Shown one piece after another: positions 1 to 6,322 of a stretch of DNA of 18,219 nucleotides. The translations under genes and the position numbers were made by a program. Origin of the DNA: Omnitrophica WOR_2 bacterium RIFCSPLOWO2_12_FULL_46_30 (GTDB taxonomy: Bacteria; Omnitrophota; Gorgyraeia; Gygaellales; UBA12090); NCBI GenBank assembly GCA_001805845.1, contig MHHA01000016.1, forward strand, positions 7,113 through 25,331, read 5' to 3'. Each line of letters opens with the position of its first letter. Positions within the stretch are counted from its first letter, which is position 1. Under the pieces are notes generated by a model, which had not been told where the DNA came from, did no database searches, and saw only the letters and a program-made list of their open reading frames with translations.

Positions 1-95
1 CATCTATCTAAAACTTCCCGGGAAATTGGATTGGGCAGGTATTTTCTTACGCTCTGTCTTCTCTTTACTAACTCAAGAAATGTCATTAACTAATG

Positions 96-467
96 TCACT
101 CGCCTAAAATTATCCTTACCGAGTCCAAAAGAGCCTTTGGGCGCATTTTATGCTTTATCAGACAGACCTCAGCCCCTAATCTCTTTGCCGTCTCTATGTC
201 TTGCGGAGAATCCCGTATGGTTAAGACCGCTACCGGAATATGCTGGGTCAGCGGATTCTTCTTACAGAGCTTAAGGAATTCAAATCCGTCAATGCCGGGC
301 ATAATCAGGTCCAGAATAATCAAATCTATTTTTTCCTCTTCCAGCTTCTTAAGCCCCTGGCTGCCGTCGCTTGCGCTAACGATTTTATAGCCGGCCTGCT
401 CCAGGACAGAGCCGTTGATTTCTCTGGTCAGGCGATTATCATCTATAAGCAGGATCTTTTTTGCCAT
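96..467 (-). CDS. Stand-alone response regulator receiver (CheY-like) protein
   Basis: This 123-residue protein is one complete phosphoacceptor receiver domain and nothing else. The acidic pair D9-D10 sits at the end of strand 1 (KILLIDDN). The phosphoacceptor is D53 in ILDLIMPGIDG, the switch threonine is T83 in VAVLTI, and the conserved lysine is K105 in CLIKHK. No DNA-binding, HPt or enzymatic output domain follows. It should therefore act as a phospho-relay or as a CheY-like protein that binds a partner, in the cytoplasm. No histidine kinase is in the window. The ATG at 467 gives the canonical N-terminus (MAKKILLIDDN), but only a weak GGGTG lies upstream, inside the 3' arm of a terminator hairpin. 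Translation may therefore be tied to how the leader folds. The domain call is firm. The partner and output are unknown. Confidence 0.93.
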   Translation of the reverse strand: MAKKILLIDDNRLTREINGSVLEQAGYKIVSASDGSQGLKKLEEEKIDLIILDLIMPGIDGFEFLKLCKKNPLTQHIPVAVLTIRDSPQDIETAKRLGAEVCLIKHKMRPKALLDSVRIILGE

Positions 468-470
468 AAC

Positions 471-498
471 AAAAAAGCACCCAGAAAATTCCGGATGC
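471..498 (-). terminator. Intrinsic terminator or attenuator just before the receiver gene
   Basis: On the minus strand an 8-bp stem (498-491 with 484-477, including two G-U pairs) closes a 6-nt AT-rich loop and is followed at once by six U residues (476-471). It ends 3 bases before the ATG of the receiver gene. In this position it would either end a short leader RNA or act as the attenuator of a regulated leader. The stem and U-tract are seen directly. Termination activity is inferred. Confidence 0.7.
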
Positions 499-641
499 CT
501 TATTTCCTTATAATTGCGGCCGATAAAGGTGAGCTTTTTCTTTTTCGCATCACCTTCTTACCTCTCGCAGCTCTTACGGTTTACCCGCTGGTTACCTGCC
601 AGGGTAACCTTTATCGGCTGTTTTTTAACCTTTTCCTTCCT
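471..641 (-). ncRNA. Structured leader RNA or small RNA, riboswitch-like, class unknown
   Basis: About 170 nt lie between the predicted transcription start (near 641) and the terminator. A perfect 12-bp inverted repeat (618-607 with 530-519, sequence GCCGATAAAGGT and its complement) closes a domain of about 100 nt. Inside it are a perfect 7-bp hairpin with a 6-nt loop (609-603 with 596-590) and a 5-bp helix extended by two G-C pairs (554-550 with 532-528). There is also a weaker central AGC/GCT helix (589-587 with 571-569). The outer 3 bp of the closing helix compete with both inner helices, so a 9-bp closing stem with a multi-way junction is the best fold by eye. A 20-nt linker and an intrinsic terminator follow. 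Fragments recall GEMM (c-di-GMP-I) elements, but the conserved order is not present. No coding potential is evident. Confidence 0.5.
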
Positions 642-647
642 AATAAA

Positions 648-676
648 AGTATACCTCAAAAATCACCGCTTTTCAA
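648..676 (-). promoter_or_regulatory. Sigma70-type promoter for the structured leader and receiver gene
   Basis: The minus strand reads TTGAAA (676-671), then a 17-bp spacer, then TATACT (653-648). Both hexamers are one base off consensus and the spacing is ideal. The start point would fall near 641, leaving a leader of about 170 nt before the receiver ATG. The rest of the gene-free stretch up to the toxin stop (677-756) shows nothing I can support. Confidence 0.7.
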
Positions 677-756
677 GCAGAATCGCTTTCGCCCAATAGT
701 CCCGGGAGATTTTGCGCAGTCCTCCGCAGCCCTGCCATCGTTTTTTTCCCTATTTT

Positions 757-1032
757 CTAAATTCCTTTTAGGAATCGCTTAACCGCGTTATGGCCGCCTG
801 CAAAGGCGAAATTTATGGTATTAGCCCTTAACTCAAAGATTATCCTGTTTCTGATATCCAGCCTTATTTCCCAGTAATTCTTATAGACCTTTTTTAAACC
901 CAGGCCCTCTGGCTTCTGACGGGTCTTTATAAAATCCAGGAAATTATCAATCGCAAGAATGGTTTTTTCTTGAAGACGGCCGTTGAGTTTCCCAAAAGAA
1001 CGGTCGTAGCTCTTTAGATAGTTTATAACCAT
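757..1032 (-). CDS. RelE/ParE-superfamily toxin
   Basis: This is a small basic protein of 91 residues, the usual size for RelE/ParE toxins. The layout fits the fold: two N-terminal helices, a WEIRLDIRNRIIFEL beta-hairpin core (about residues 52-66), and an ending of the form GGHNAVKRFLK like the GNHDEVYRFLK tail of this superfamily. Family members either cleave mRNA on the ribosome (RelE) or poison gyrase (ParE). Which applies here cannot be read from the sequence. The gene follows its antitoxin with a TAATG one-base overlap, so the two are made from one message. No clear ribosome binding site precedes the ATG. A 6-bp hairpin lies 3 bases upstream, which suggests that translation depends on ribosomes finishing the antitoxin. 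Confidence 0.82.
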   Translation of the reverse strand: MVINYLKSYDRSFGKLNGRLQEKTILAIDNFLDFIKTRQKPEGLGLKKVYKNYWEIRLDIRNRIIFELRANTINFAFAGGHNAVKRFLKGI

Positions 1033-1343
1033 TATCGCAGATTTTCTGCGGTTCTTTTACGCCTTAGTCCGGGTGAGTGTTGTTTGGCCTCTTCTAAATC
1101 GGTATAGCTTGTGCGTTCATCCTTTTTCATTTGTTTCTGTACTAACCTGTCAAATCTTTCCCAATCGCTGCTGCTCATAAGAGCTTCCTCTTCCGAATGT
1201 TTTACAATGAGGTGTCTTAAGACAATCCTATCCCTCTCTGGCTTAAATTCAATTAAATCGCCGGGATGTATATGCGCCGCCTCCCTGATCGGCTCAGGGA
1301 TAGTCACCGTTCCTCTCTCAGATACAACCGCCCTATTCTTCAT
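1032..1343 (-). CDS. AbrB/MazE-like antitoxin
   Basis: This protein has 103 residues. Residues 4-45 (VSERGTVTIPEPIREAAHIHPGDLIEFKPERDRIVLRHL) form a clear SpoVT/AbrB-type swapped-hairpin DNA-binding domain. The rest is a charged, probably flexible tail (SSDWERFDRLVQKQMKKDE and onward) of the kind that wraps and neutralises a toxin. It is the first gene of the module, which is the usual order, and should repress its own promoter while bound to the toxin. The ATG at 1343 has a strong GGAGG (1356-1352) with an 8-base spacer, and a near-consensus promoter lies upstream. AbrB-type antitoxins are classically paired with MazF or VapC, but pairing with a RelE-type toxin also occurs. The antitoxin role rests on the context and is well supported. 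Confidence 0.83.
   Translation of the reverse strand: MKNRAVVSERGTVTIPEPIREAAHIHPGDLIEFKPERDRIVLRHLIVKHSEEEALMSSSDWERFDRLVQKQMKKDERTSYTDLEEAKQHSPGLRRKRTAENLR
1036..1050 (-). promoter_or_regulatory. Hairpin preceding the toxin start codon
   Basis: The last antitoxin codons form a perfect 6-bp hairpin, CGCAGA/TCTGCG with a 3-nt loop, ending 3 bases before the toxin ATG. It covers the place where a ribosome binding site should be. It may hold back toxin initiation except when ribosomes translating the antitoxin open it. Confidence 0.4.
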
Positions 1344-1395
1344 CTACATATCCTCCAGCCTGCTCATCCTCTGTCTTACTGCCTTTCCGTAAATA

Positions 1396-1424
1396 AGTAT
1401 AATCTATTATTCTGCAATTGTCAA
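1396..1424 (-). promoter_or_regulatory. Near-consensus sigma70 promoter of the toxin-antitoxin module
   Basis: The minus strand shows TTGACA (1424-1419), a 17-bp spacer and TATACT (1401-1396). The -35 is perfect and the -10 is one base off. The start point would be near 1389, giving a leader of about 45 nt that contains GGAGG at 1356-1352. A weak AATAA/TTATT inverted repeat (1392-1396 and 1407-1411) straddles the -10 and could be an operator for the AbrB-like protein, but it is short and AT-rich. Confidence 0.75.
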
Positions 1425-1464
1425 ATATTATTTTAGAAGCATTCCTGGATTTTTGGAAATAAGA

Positions 1465-1485
1465 AAATGGTCGCTGTCCCTATTT
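1465..1485. repeat. Short imperfect palindrome, possible repeat-family remnant
   Basis: AAATGG (1465-1470) can pair with CC plus ATTT (1479-1485, one bulged T) around the core TCGCTGTC. It lies just past the stop of the secreted repeat protein. Similar GGGACAG-cored palindromes occur, as I recall, near REP-type transposase elements in other genomes. No transposase is present here. Confidence 0.2.
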
Positions 1486-1488
1486 ATC

Positions 1489-2550
1489 TTAATCCCAGCA
1501 GAGATAGTCGCATCTGGCATAGGCATTGTAGGAGGCGGGCTGAAATACCCGCAGTGTGTCCGAATTGCAGTATATCAGCCGATCCCCGTTCCAATCGCTT
1601 CCGCTAATCGCCCTCATGCTGTTGGCATACTGGGAGGGTAATTTCGCCACCCCGCCGCAATCGCCGCTGGTCCAGATACGTTCAGCCCACCCCCCTGGGT
1701 GCGGTGTCCATGAAAAACCACACGTTATAAGTATTAAGTTTCCTTTATGAAAAACGGTTTTGTCCGCTGCGGAACCGGCATTGATTTCTCCTGCCACCGC
1801 CAACTTCGCCCCCGGGCTCGCCGTCCCAATGCCCACGTTGCCGGTGGTTGTTATATATATTCTGTCTGCATTACTTGTTTGGAAAGTCAAGGGAGAAAAA
1901 CCTCCAGTTGCATCAAAAGTAGTCCTTATTATGCCCTGTGTGCCGTCATGTCCAATCCATACGCCTTTATTTGACGTGGTTTCAACTGCGGAAAGAATGT
2001 TCTGACTTGGCGCACTGCGTACATCCAATCTGTTTATTGGACTCGCCGTCCCGATGCCGACGTTGCCGCCGGATCTGCTTTGGAGAACCAGCGGGACACC
2101 ATCAATACGAGTATCTGTAAATGATGTTGTAGCAACGTTAAATCCCCCAAACTGTACAATGCCGTCATTATCAATCCCCCGCTCCATAAAGGCGTAGGCG
2201 CCGTTTGTCTCAAAGGCCTGAAACGCCTCAGCGTTAACCGTTCCTATTACATGTAGGGGAGAATTAGGGCTTGTGGTCCCGATACCCACCTTGCCCTGCA
2301 CTACCAGGTCAGCATTGCAGATTTCATTACCCACACAGCCGCCTCCGGTATCCCAGGGATAAGCGCTGCCGTTATAATAGTTGGTTCCCACCGCCATCCT
2401 CTTGGCGCGCATCTCATTATAGACCCCGTAGGGAGCGGGGTAATAGGTGGTGATGGTCATAGTTTCTTCTTCGGTCTGGGCAAAAGAAGAAAGAGGAAAA
2501 ATGAGGTTAATGAAGAGGGGGATTGTAAGAGGGAAAATAATTTTAGCCAT
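1489..2550 (-). CDS. Secreted surface protein with VGIGT repeats
   Basis: This 353-residue exported protein has a signal peptide with a hydrophobic core over residues 4-22 and probable cleavage after SFA (24). Next comes an acidic stretch and TMTITTYYPAPYGVYNEMRAKRMAVG (30-55), which I associate with Omnitrophota surface proteins. Three copies of a G(K/N)VGIGT(T/A)SP motif follow at about residues 87-96, 162-171 and 237-246. This motif is common in phage tail fibres and adhesin-like surface proteins and usually marks short beta-structured units. The C-terminus is a separate cysteine-rich module ending in CDYLCWD. AAGGAGG with a 6-base spacer precedes the ATG, and only 15 bases separate it from the upstream hydrolase, so the two are probably cotranscribed. 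The function is not known. Attachment or an outer-surface structure is the likeliest role. Confidence 0.75.
   Translation of the reverse strand: MAKIIFPLTIPLFINLIFPLSSFAQTEEETMTITTYYPAPYGVYNEMRAKRMAVGTNYYNGSAYPWDTGGGCVGNEICNADLVVQGKVGIGTTSPNSPLHVIGTVNAEAFQAFETNGAYAFMERGIDNDGIVQFGGFNVATTSFTDTRIDGVPLVLQSRSGGNVGIGTASPINRLDVRSAPSQNILSAVETTSNKGVWIGHDGTQGIIRTTFDATGGFSPLTFQTSNADRIYITTTGNVGIGTASPGAKLAVAGEINAGSAADKTVFHKGNLILITCGFSWTPHPGGWAERIWTSGDCGGVAKLPSQYANSMRAISGSDWNGDRLIYCNSDTLRVFQPASYNAYARCDYLCWD
1817..2067 (-). repeat. 26-bp direct repeats encoding the VGIGT motif
   Basis: Positions 1817-1842 and 2042-2067 carry the same 26 bases with two mismatches, both encoding GNVGIGTASP. A more diverged third copy lies around 2270-2294. 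The near-identity at DNA level suggests recent duplication or gene conversion, and it offers a route to deletion or expansion of the repeat region. Confidence 0.6.
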
Positions 2551-2565
2551 TGGATGCCTCCTTGA

Positions 2566-3924
2566 TTAATCTAATGTTACCGTCTCAAACTTCCTGGGGA
2601 TATAGGCCCTGAAGCCTTTGCTCCTTAAGTTAAAGGCCAGGGCCTCTGACTGGTCCATATCGCCGTGAACGATAAAAATCTTCTTGAGTTTCCCTTTAGT
2701 CCTCAAAACATAATCTGCCAATTCATTCTTATCCGCATGGGCGGAAAAGGCGTTAATTACCTCAACCTCTGCCTTCAGTTCAAAGCTCTCGCCGAAGATT
2801 CTTACCCTGCGCTGTTTTTCCACGATTCTTTTGCCCAGGGTATTTTTCGCCATATAGCCGACTACGAGAATGGTATTAAGCGGGTTCCCGATATTATTGC
2901 GTAAATGATGCAGGATTCTTCCCGATTCGCACATTCCTGAACTGGAAATAATAACCATCGGCCGTTTATCAAAATTCAGCTTTTTTGACTCTTGGCTATC
3001 GCGGATATAGCGAATGGCTTCAAGGTCAAAAGATGCGCTATGTTTTAAGAATACATCGGTAATGTTGCAGGCCAGGGGGCTGTCTACGAATATGGGAAGA
3101 GGCTTAATCTTCTTTTCTTTGAGCAGCTCTCCCAGATAATAGACCACCTCCTGGGTGCGCTCCAGGGCAAAGGAGGGAATAATCACCTTCCCTCCTCTTG
3201 CCATAGTGCGGTTGATGGCTTCGGCTAATTTTAGCTTTGCCTGAGCCAGCGGCTCATGCGTTCGTCCGCCGTAAGTGCTTTCCAGAAGCAGATAATCAAC
3301 ATCGTTTAAGATTTCAGGGTCCTGCAGAAAAGGCATATGCTTACGGCCTAAATCAACCGCATAGGCAATCTTTATGCGTTGTCCGCTTTCAGTTTTTATG
3401 ATTTCCAGATACGGTATCGCGGAACCCAGAATATGGCCGGCGTCATAAAAGGTGCAATTGATGGCTGTGGCGAGTTTAAATTTCTTATGGTAATCAACGG
3501 CCCTGATTTTTCTTAAGGACTTTTGCGCGTCCTCAACGCTATAGAGCGGCGGCCGGGAGGGCAGGCCCTTGCGGGCATTTACCTTATTGACAAATTTGAC
3601 ATCTTCTTCCTGTATCCTGGCGCTATCTAAAAGCATAAGCCGGCAGATGTCCCTGGTGGGGCTGGTGACAAAAACTTTTCCCGTAAAGCCGCTTCTTGTG
3701 AGATTCGGCAAGTTCCCGCAGTGGTCAATATGGCTGTGAGAGAGAACAGCGGCATCTAACTTGCCGGGATTAAAGGGAAATTGGGCGTTAACCCGGTAAA
3801 AATCCTCGCGGTGGCCCTGGAACAAACCGCAATCAATAATGACCCTTTGGCCGTTTGCCTCCAGGAGATGCATTGAGCCGGTAACGGTGCGCACTCCTCC
3901 GCAAAAAGTCAAATGCACGCTCAT
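2566..3924 (-). CDS. MBL-fold beta-CASP hydrolase (Ysh1/CPSF-like RNA-processing nuclease)
   Basis: This is a full-length 452-residue metallo-beta-lactamase protein with a beta-CASP insertion. The zinc ligands are HSHIDH (63-68), H164 in DAGHILGS and D191 in YAVDLG, with a further His in FSAHAD near the C-terminus. Beta-CASP landmarks include LLLESTYGGRTH, VDSPLACNITDVF and SSSGMCESGRILHHL. The start CGGVRTVTGS and the end VHGDMDQSEAL match the archaeal and bacterial COG1236 group related to eukaryotic CPSF73 and to RNase J. The expected activity is endo- or 5' exonucleolytic RNA cleavage in the cytoplasm, though the substrates of the bacterial members are poorly known. It overlaps the trpC stop by 4 bases (ATGA). 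All catalytic residues appear intact. The family call is firm, the exact substrate is not. Confidence 0.9.
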   Translation of the reverse strand: MSVHLTFCGGVRTVTGSMHLLEANGQRVIIDCGLFQGHREDFYRVNAQFPFNPGKLDAAVLSHSHIDHCGNLPNLTRSGFTGKVFVTSPTRDICRLMLLDSARIQEEDVKFVNKVNARKGLPSRPPLYSVEDAQKSLRKIRAVDYHKKFKLATAINCTFYDAGHILGSAIPYLEIIKTESGQRIKIAYAVDLGRKHMPFLQDPEILNDVDYLLLESTYGGRTHEPLAQAKLKLAEAINRTMARGGKVIIPSFALERTQEVVYYLGELLKEKKIKPLPIFVDSPLACNITDVFLKHSASFDLEAIRYIRDSQESKKLNFDKRPMVIISSSGMCESGRILHHLRNNIGNPLNTILVVGYMAKNTLGKRIVEKQRRVRIFGESFELKAEVEVINAFSAHADKNELADYVLRTKGKLKKIFIVHGDMDQSEALAFNLRSKGFRAYIPRKFETVTLD

Positions 3925-4745
3925 ATCTTTTTCCGACGGATAATTTTTGTTTTCGGGGGCTTGCCTTCAACGAGCTGCTTAAATTTTTCTCTGATATCCT
4001 TTGCCTTCATCAGAGCGCTGCCGATAAGAAGCGCGTTCAGCTTTAACTTTTTACAGCTTTCATAATCACGATGCGTTTTGATTCCTGATTCCGCCACCAG
4101 CACTCTATCCCTGGGCGCATACTTTATTAATGCGCTCCTTGATTTGTTATCTATTTCTAAGGTATGCAGATTACGGCTGTTCAGCCCGATAATCTCAGAA
4201 CCCTGGTCTAAAGCATATTTAAGCTGCTCTAAATTATGCGCCTCCACCAGACAATCCAATTCTAAACGTTTAGCCAGAGAGAGGAACTCCGAGAGCCGGC
4301 CGTCTTTTAGGACCTCGGCAATCAAAAGCACGCTATCTGCGCCGAAGAATTTTGACTCATAGAGCTGGTAAGGTTCAAAGATAAAATCTTTTCTTAAGAT
4401 TGGCAGGTCAACAATTTTACGCACCTGGCTCAGATAGGAAATTTTCCCCAGGAAATATTTTTCTTCGGTTAAAACCGAGATGGCGCTGGCGCCCGCGTTC
4501 TGGTAAAGGCGGGAGATTTGGATAGGGTCAAAATCTTCTCTCAGGATGCCTGCGCAAGGAGATGCCTTTTTGAGCTCGGCAATAATATGCAGTTTTCCGC
4601 GGACACCGATACTTGCCTTAAAGGGCCGCCAGATACGCGGCTCTTCTAACTTCAGGCGCAGCTCCTCCTCGGGGTAACGGCGCTTTGCCTCTTTAAGCGA
4701 CTTTTGTTTTTCTAACAGAACTTCCTTTAGGAAATCTCCAGCCAT
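3921..4745 (-). CDS. trpC: Indole-3-glycerol phosphate synthase
   Basis: TrpC converts carboxyphenylamino-deoxyribulose phosphate to indole-3-glycerol phosphate in tryptophan synthesis. This 274-residue protein is a single (beta-alpha)8 barrel with the catalytic residues in place: the lysine in AELKKASP (56-63), the lysine in LRKDF (117-121), the glutamate in VEAH (167-170), the asparagine in LNSRNL (188-193) and the serine in AESG (218-221). It is slightly longer than the usual 250-260 residues because of a basic tail (KTKIIRRKKI). It follows trpD after 2 bases and overlaps the next gene by ATGA, so all are one operon. No TrpF (phosphoribosylanthranilate isomerase) is fused to it or adjacent, so that step must be supplied elsewhere. 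Confidence 0.96.
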   Translation of the reverse strand: MAGDFLKEVLLEKQKSLKEAKRRYPEEELRLKLEEPRIWRPFKASIGVRGKLHIIAELKKASPCAGILREDFDPIQISRLYQNAGASAISVLTEEKYFLGKISYLSQVRKIVDLPILRKDFIFEPYQLYESKFFGADSVLLIAEVLKDGRLSEFLSLAKRLELDCLVEAHNLEQLKYALDQGSEIIGLNSRNLHTLEIDNKSRSALIKYAPRDRVLVAESGIKTHRDYESCKKLKLNALLIGSALMKAKDIREKFKQLVEGKPPKTKIIRRKKI

Positions 4746-4747
4746 AG

Positions 4748-5758
4748 TTACGAATTTGTCAGTTCTTTTAATTCTTCTAACTTCCTTAATGCCCTGCCGG
4801 AATCTATGGATTCTTTTGCCAAGGCAATGCCTTCCTTGATTGTCTTTACCTTATCAGCGGTATAAATGGCGCATCCGGCATTAAGCAGCACGATATCTCT
4901 CTTGGGCCCTTTATCTGCCTGGAGCACTTCTCTGGCAATCTGCGCATTTATCTCTATATCGCCGCCCTCTAAATCCTTAAGCCGGGCCTTCTTAATTCCG
5001 AAGTCAGACGGCTCGATACCGTAAAACTTAAGCTTTTTATTTTTTAACTCGCATACCTTCGTTGTGGTAGTGGTGGTGAGCTCATCAAGCCCGTCTAAGC
5101 CGTGGACAACCAAACCATGCCTTACCCCTAAATTACCCAATACTTCTGCTAAGACCTTCAATAATTTTAAATCATAAACTCCCAATAACTGATGGGTGGC
5201 GAAGGCCGGATTAGTCAAAGGCCCCAGCAGGTTAAAGATAGTGCGCAAGCCCAATTCCTTGCGCACGCCGCTAACGTATTTCATTGCCGGATGTAAACTC
5301 GGCGCAAAGAGAAAACCAATGCCTATTTTTTTTAGGCACTCTTCTACTTTTTTCTCGTCAATATTAATGTTTATCCCTAATGCCTCTAATAAATCCGCGC
5401 TTCCGCAGCGGCTGGAAACGGCGCGGTTACCGTGCTTTGCCACCACCAGGCCGCAGCCCGCGGCTACAAAGCTTGAGATGGTTGAGATATTAAACGTATG
5501 CATGCGGTCTGCCCCTGTGCCGCAGGTATCTAAAACAATATCTTCGGGGACTTCTATTTTCTTAACAAATTCCCGCATCCCTAGCGCCGCGCCCGTAATC
5601 TCTTCTGGAGTCTCGCCTTTCATACGAAGCGCAACCAGAAAGGCGCAAATTTGCACAGGGCTCACCAAACCTCGCATAATCTCTTCCATAGCCTGCATCA
5701 TCTGCACTTGCGGCAGGTCTTTTTTTTCGGCCAGATTTATTATTGCCTCTTTTATCAT
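4748..5758 (-). CDS. trpD: Anthranilate phosphoribosyltransferase
   Basis: TrpD joins anthranilate to PRPP in the second committed step of tryptophan synthesis. The 336-residue length is typical. The PRPP-binding CGTG (79-82) lies in VLDTCGTGADRMHTFNIST. The KHGNRAVSSRCGSADLLE segment (108-124) supplies the anthranilate and phosphate contacts, and GLDELTT follows later. The N-terminal helical domain and the alpha/beta domain both look complete. A run of six threonines occurs in DELTTTTTTKV, where relatives have a more varied loop. The ATG directly abuts the trpG stop (TAA then ATG, no spacer), so translation should be coupled. Confidence 0.96.
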   Translation of the reverse strand: MIKEAIINLAEKKDLPQVQMMQAMEEIMRGLVSPVQICAFLVALRMKGETPEEITGAALGMREFVKKIEVPEDIVLDTCGTGADRMHTFNISTISSFVAAGCGLVVAKHGNRAVSSRCGSADLLEALGININIDEKKVEECLKKIGIGFLFAPSLHPAMKYVSGVRKELGLRTIFNLLGPLTNPAFATHQLLGVYDLKLLKVLAEVLGNLGVRHGLVVHGLDGLDELTTTTTTKVCELKNKKLKFYGIEPSDFGIKKARLKDLEGGDIEINAQIAREVLQADKGPKRDIVLLNAGCAIYTADKVKTIKEGIALAKESIDSGRALRKLEELKELTNS

Positions 5759-6322
5759 TTAACTTTTCAGAAAATTCTTTAAGATATCCTTACCCGCCTT
5801 AGTCAATATGGATTCGGGATGAAATTGCACCCCAAACAAGGGATACCTTTTATGCTGTAGCCCCATTATTTCTTTTTGTTTTGTCCAGGCAGTTATTTCT
5901 AAACAAGCCGGCAAGGACTTTCTTTCCACCAATAGCGAATGATAGCGGGTAGCCTCAAAGGGATTAGGAATGTTTTCAAAGAGCCCCCGGCCATTATGGT
6001 AAATGGCAGAGGTCTTGCCGTGCATAAGCCGTTTGGCTTGAATAATTTTACCCCCGTAGACCGCGCCGATACATTGATGGCCCAGACAGACGCCCAGGAT
6101 GGGAATTTTACCGGCGAATTCCCGGATTAACTCTTTAGATATCCCGGCATCATCCGGCCTGCCCGGCCCGGGCGAGATAACTATTTTTTCCGGACGCAGC
6201 TGCTTAATCTTCCCGATGGTAATCTTGTCATTCCGGAAAACCTTTAAATCCGCGCCTAACTCACCCAGATATTGCACTAAGTTATAGGTAAAGGAATCAT
6301 AATTATCAATCATTAAAATCAT
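5759..6322 (-). CDS. trpG: Anthranilate synthase glutamine amidotransferase subunit (TrpG/PabA type)
   Basis: This class I glutamine amidotransferase supplies ammonia to a chorismate-using partner. The triad is C79 in GVCLGHQ, and H168 and E170 in FGVQFHPES. SPGPGRPDDAG (50-60) forms the oxyanion region. I start it at the ATG at 6322 (187 residues), which overlaps the murA stop by ATGA and has GGAGG and AAGGA upstream. An in-frame TTG at 6337 would add five residues but contains the ribosome binding site itself. The partner chorismate-binding subunit (TrpE or PabB) is not in the window. In many bacteria one such protein serves both tryptophan and folate synthesis. Position before trpD-trpC favours the tryptophan role. 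Confidence 0.94.
   Translation of the reverse strand: MILMIDNYDSFTYNLVQYLGELGADLKVFRNDKITIGKIKQLRPEKIVISPGPGRPDDAGISKELIREFAGKIPILGVCLGHQCIGAVYGGKIIQAKRLMHGKTSAIYHNGRGLFENIPNPFEATRYHSLLVERKSLPACLEITAWTKQKEIMGLQHKRYPLFGVQFHPESILTKAGKDILKNFLKS

Noticed and set aside
1..95. Terminator or gene downstream of the receiver gene
   Set aside because: Only a 5-bp CATTA/TAATG inverted repeat (84-95) is visible, too weak to call. No ORF with a family signal is present.
519..618. Cyclic-di-GMP-I (GEMM) riboswitch or tRNA-like gene
   Set aside because: Fragments such as GGTAAACC, GGTGATGCGAAA and the GCCGATAAAGG start recall GEMM, but the two-hairpin order and the GCAAAGC segment are missing. The helix lengths and loops do not fit a tRNA (no T-arm or anticodon arm).
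673..738. A 21-codon ORF (MAGLRRTAQNLPGLLGESDSA) on the minus strand between the toxin and the receiver promoter
   Set aside because: It has only a weak ribosome binding site, overlaps the -35 element of a good promoter and has no recognisable family.
240..782. A 180-codon open frame on the plus strand
   Set aside because: It runs opposite the receiver gene and across its leader and promoter, with no domain-like sequence and no ribosome binding site. It is a shadow frame.
5196..5762. A 188-codon plus-strand ORF opposite trpD
   Set aside because: It lies entirely within the trpD region (extending 4 bases past its start) and shows no protein-like motif. Coding bias of trpD explains it.
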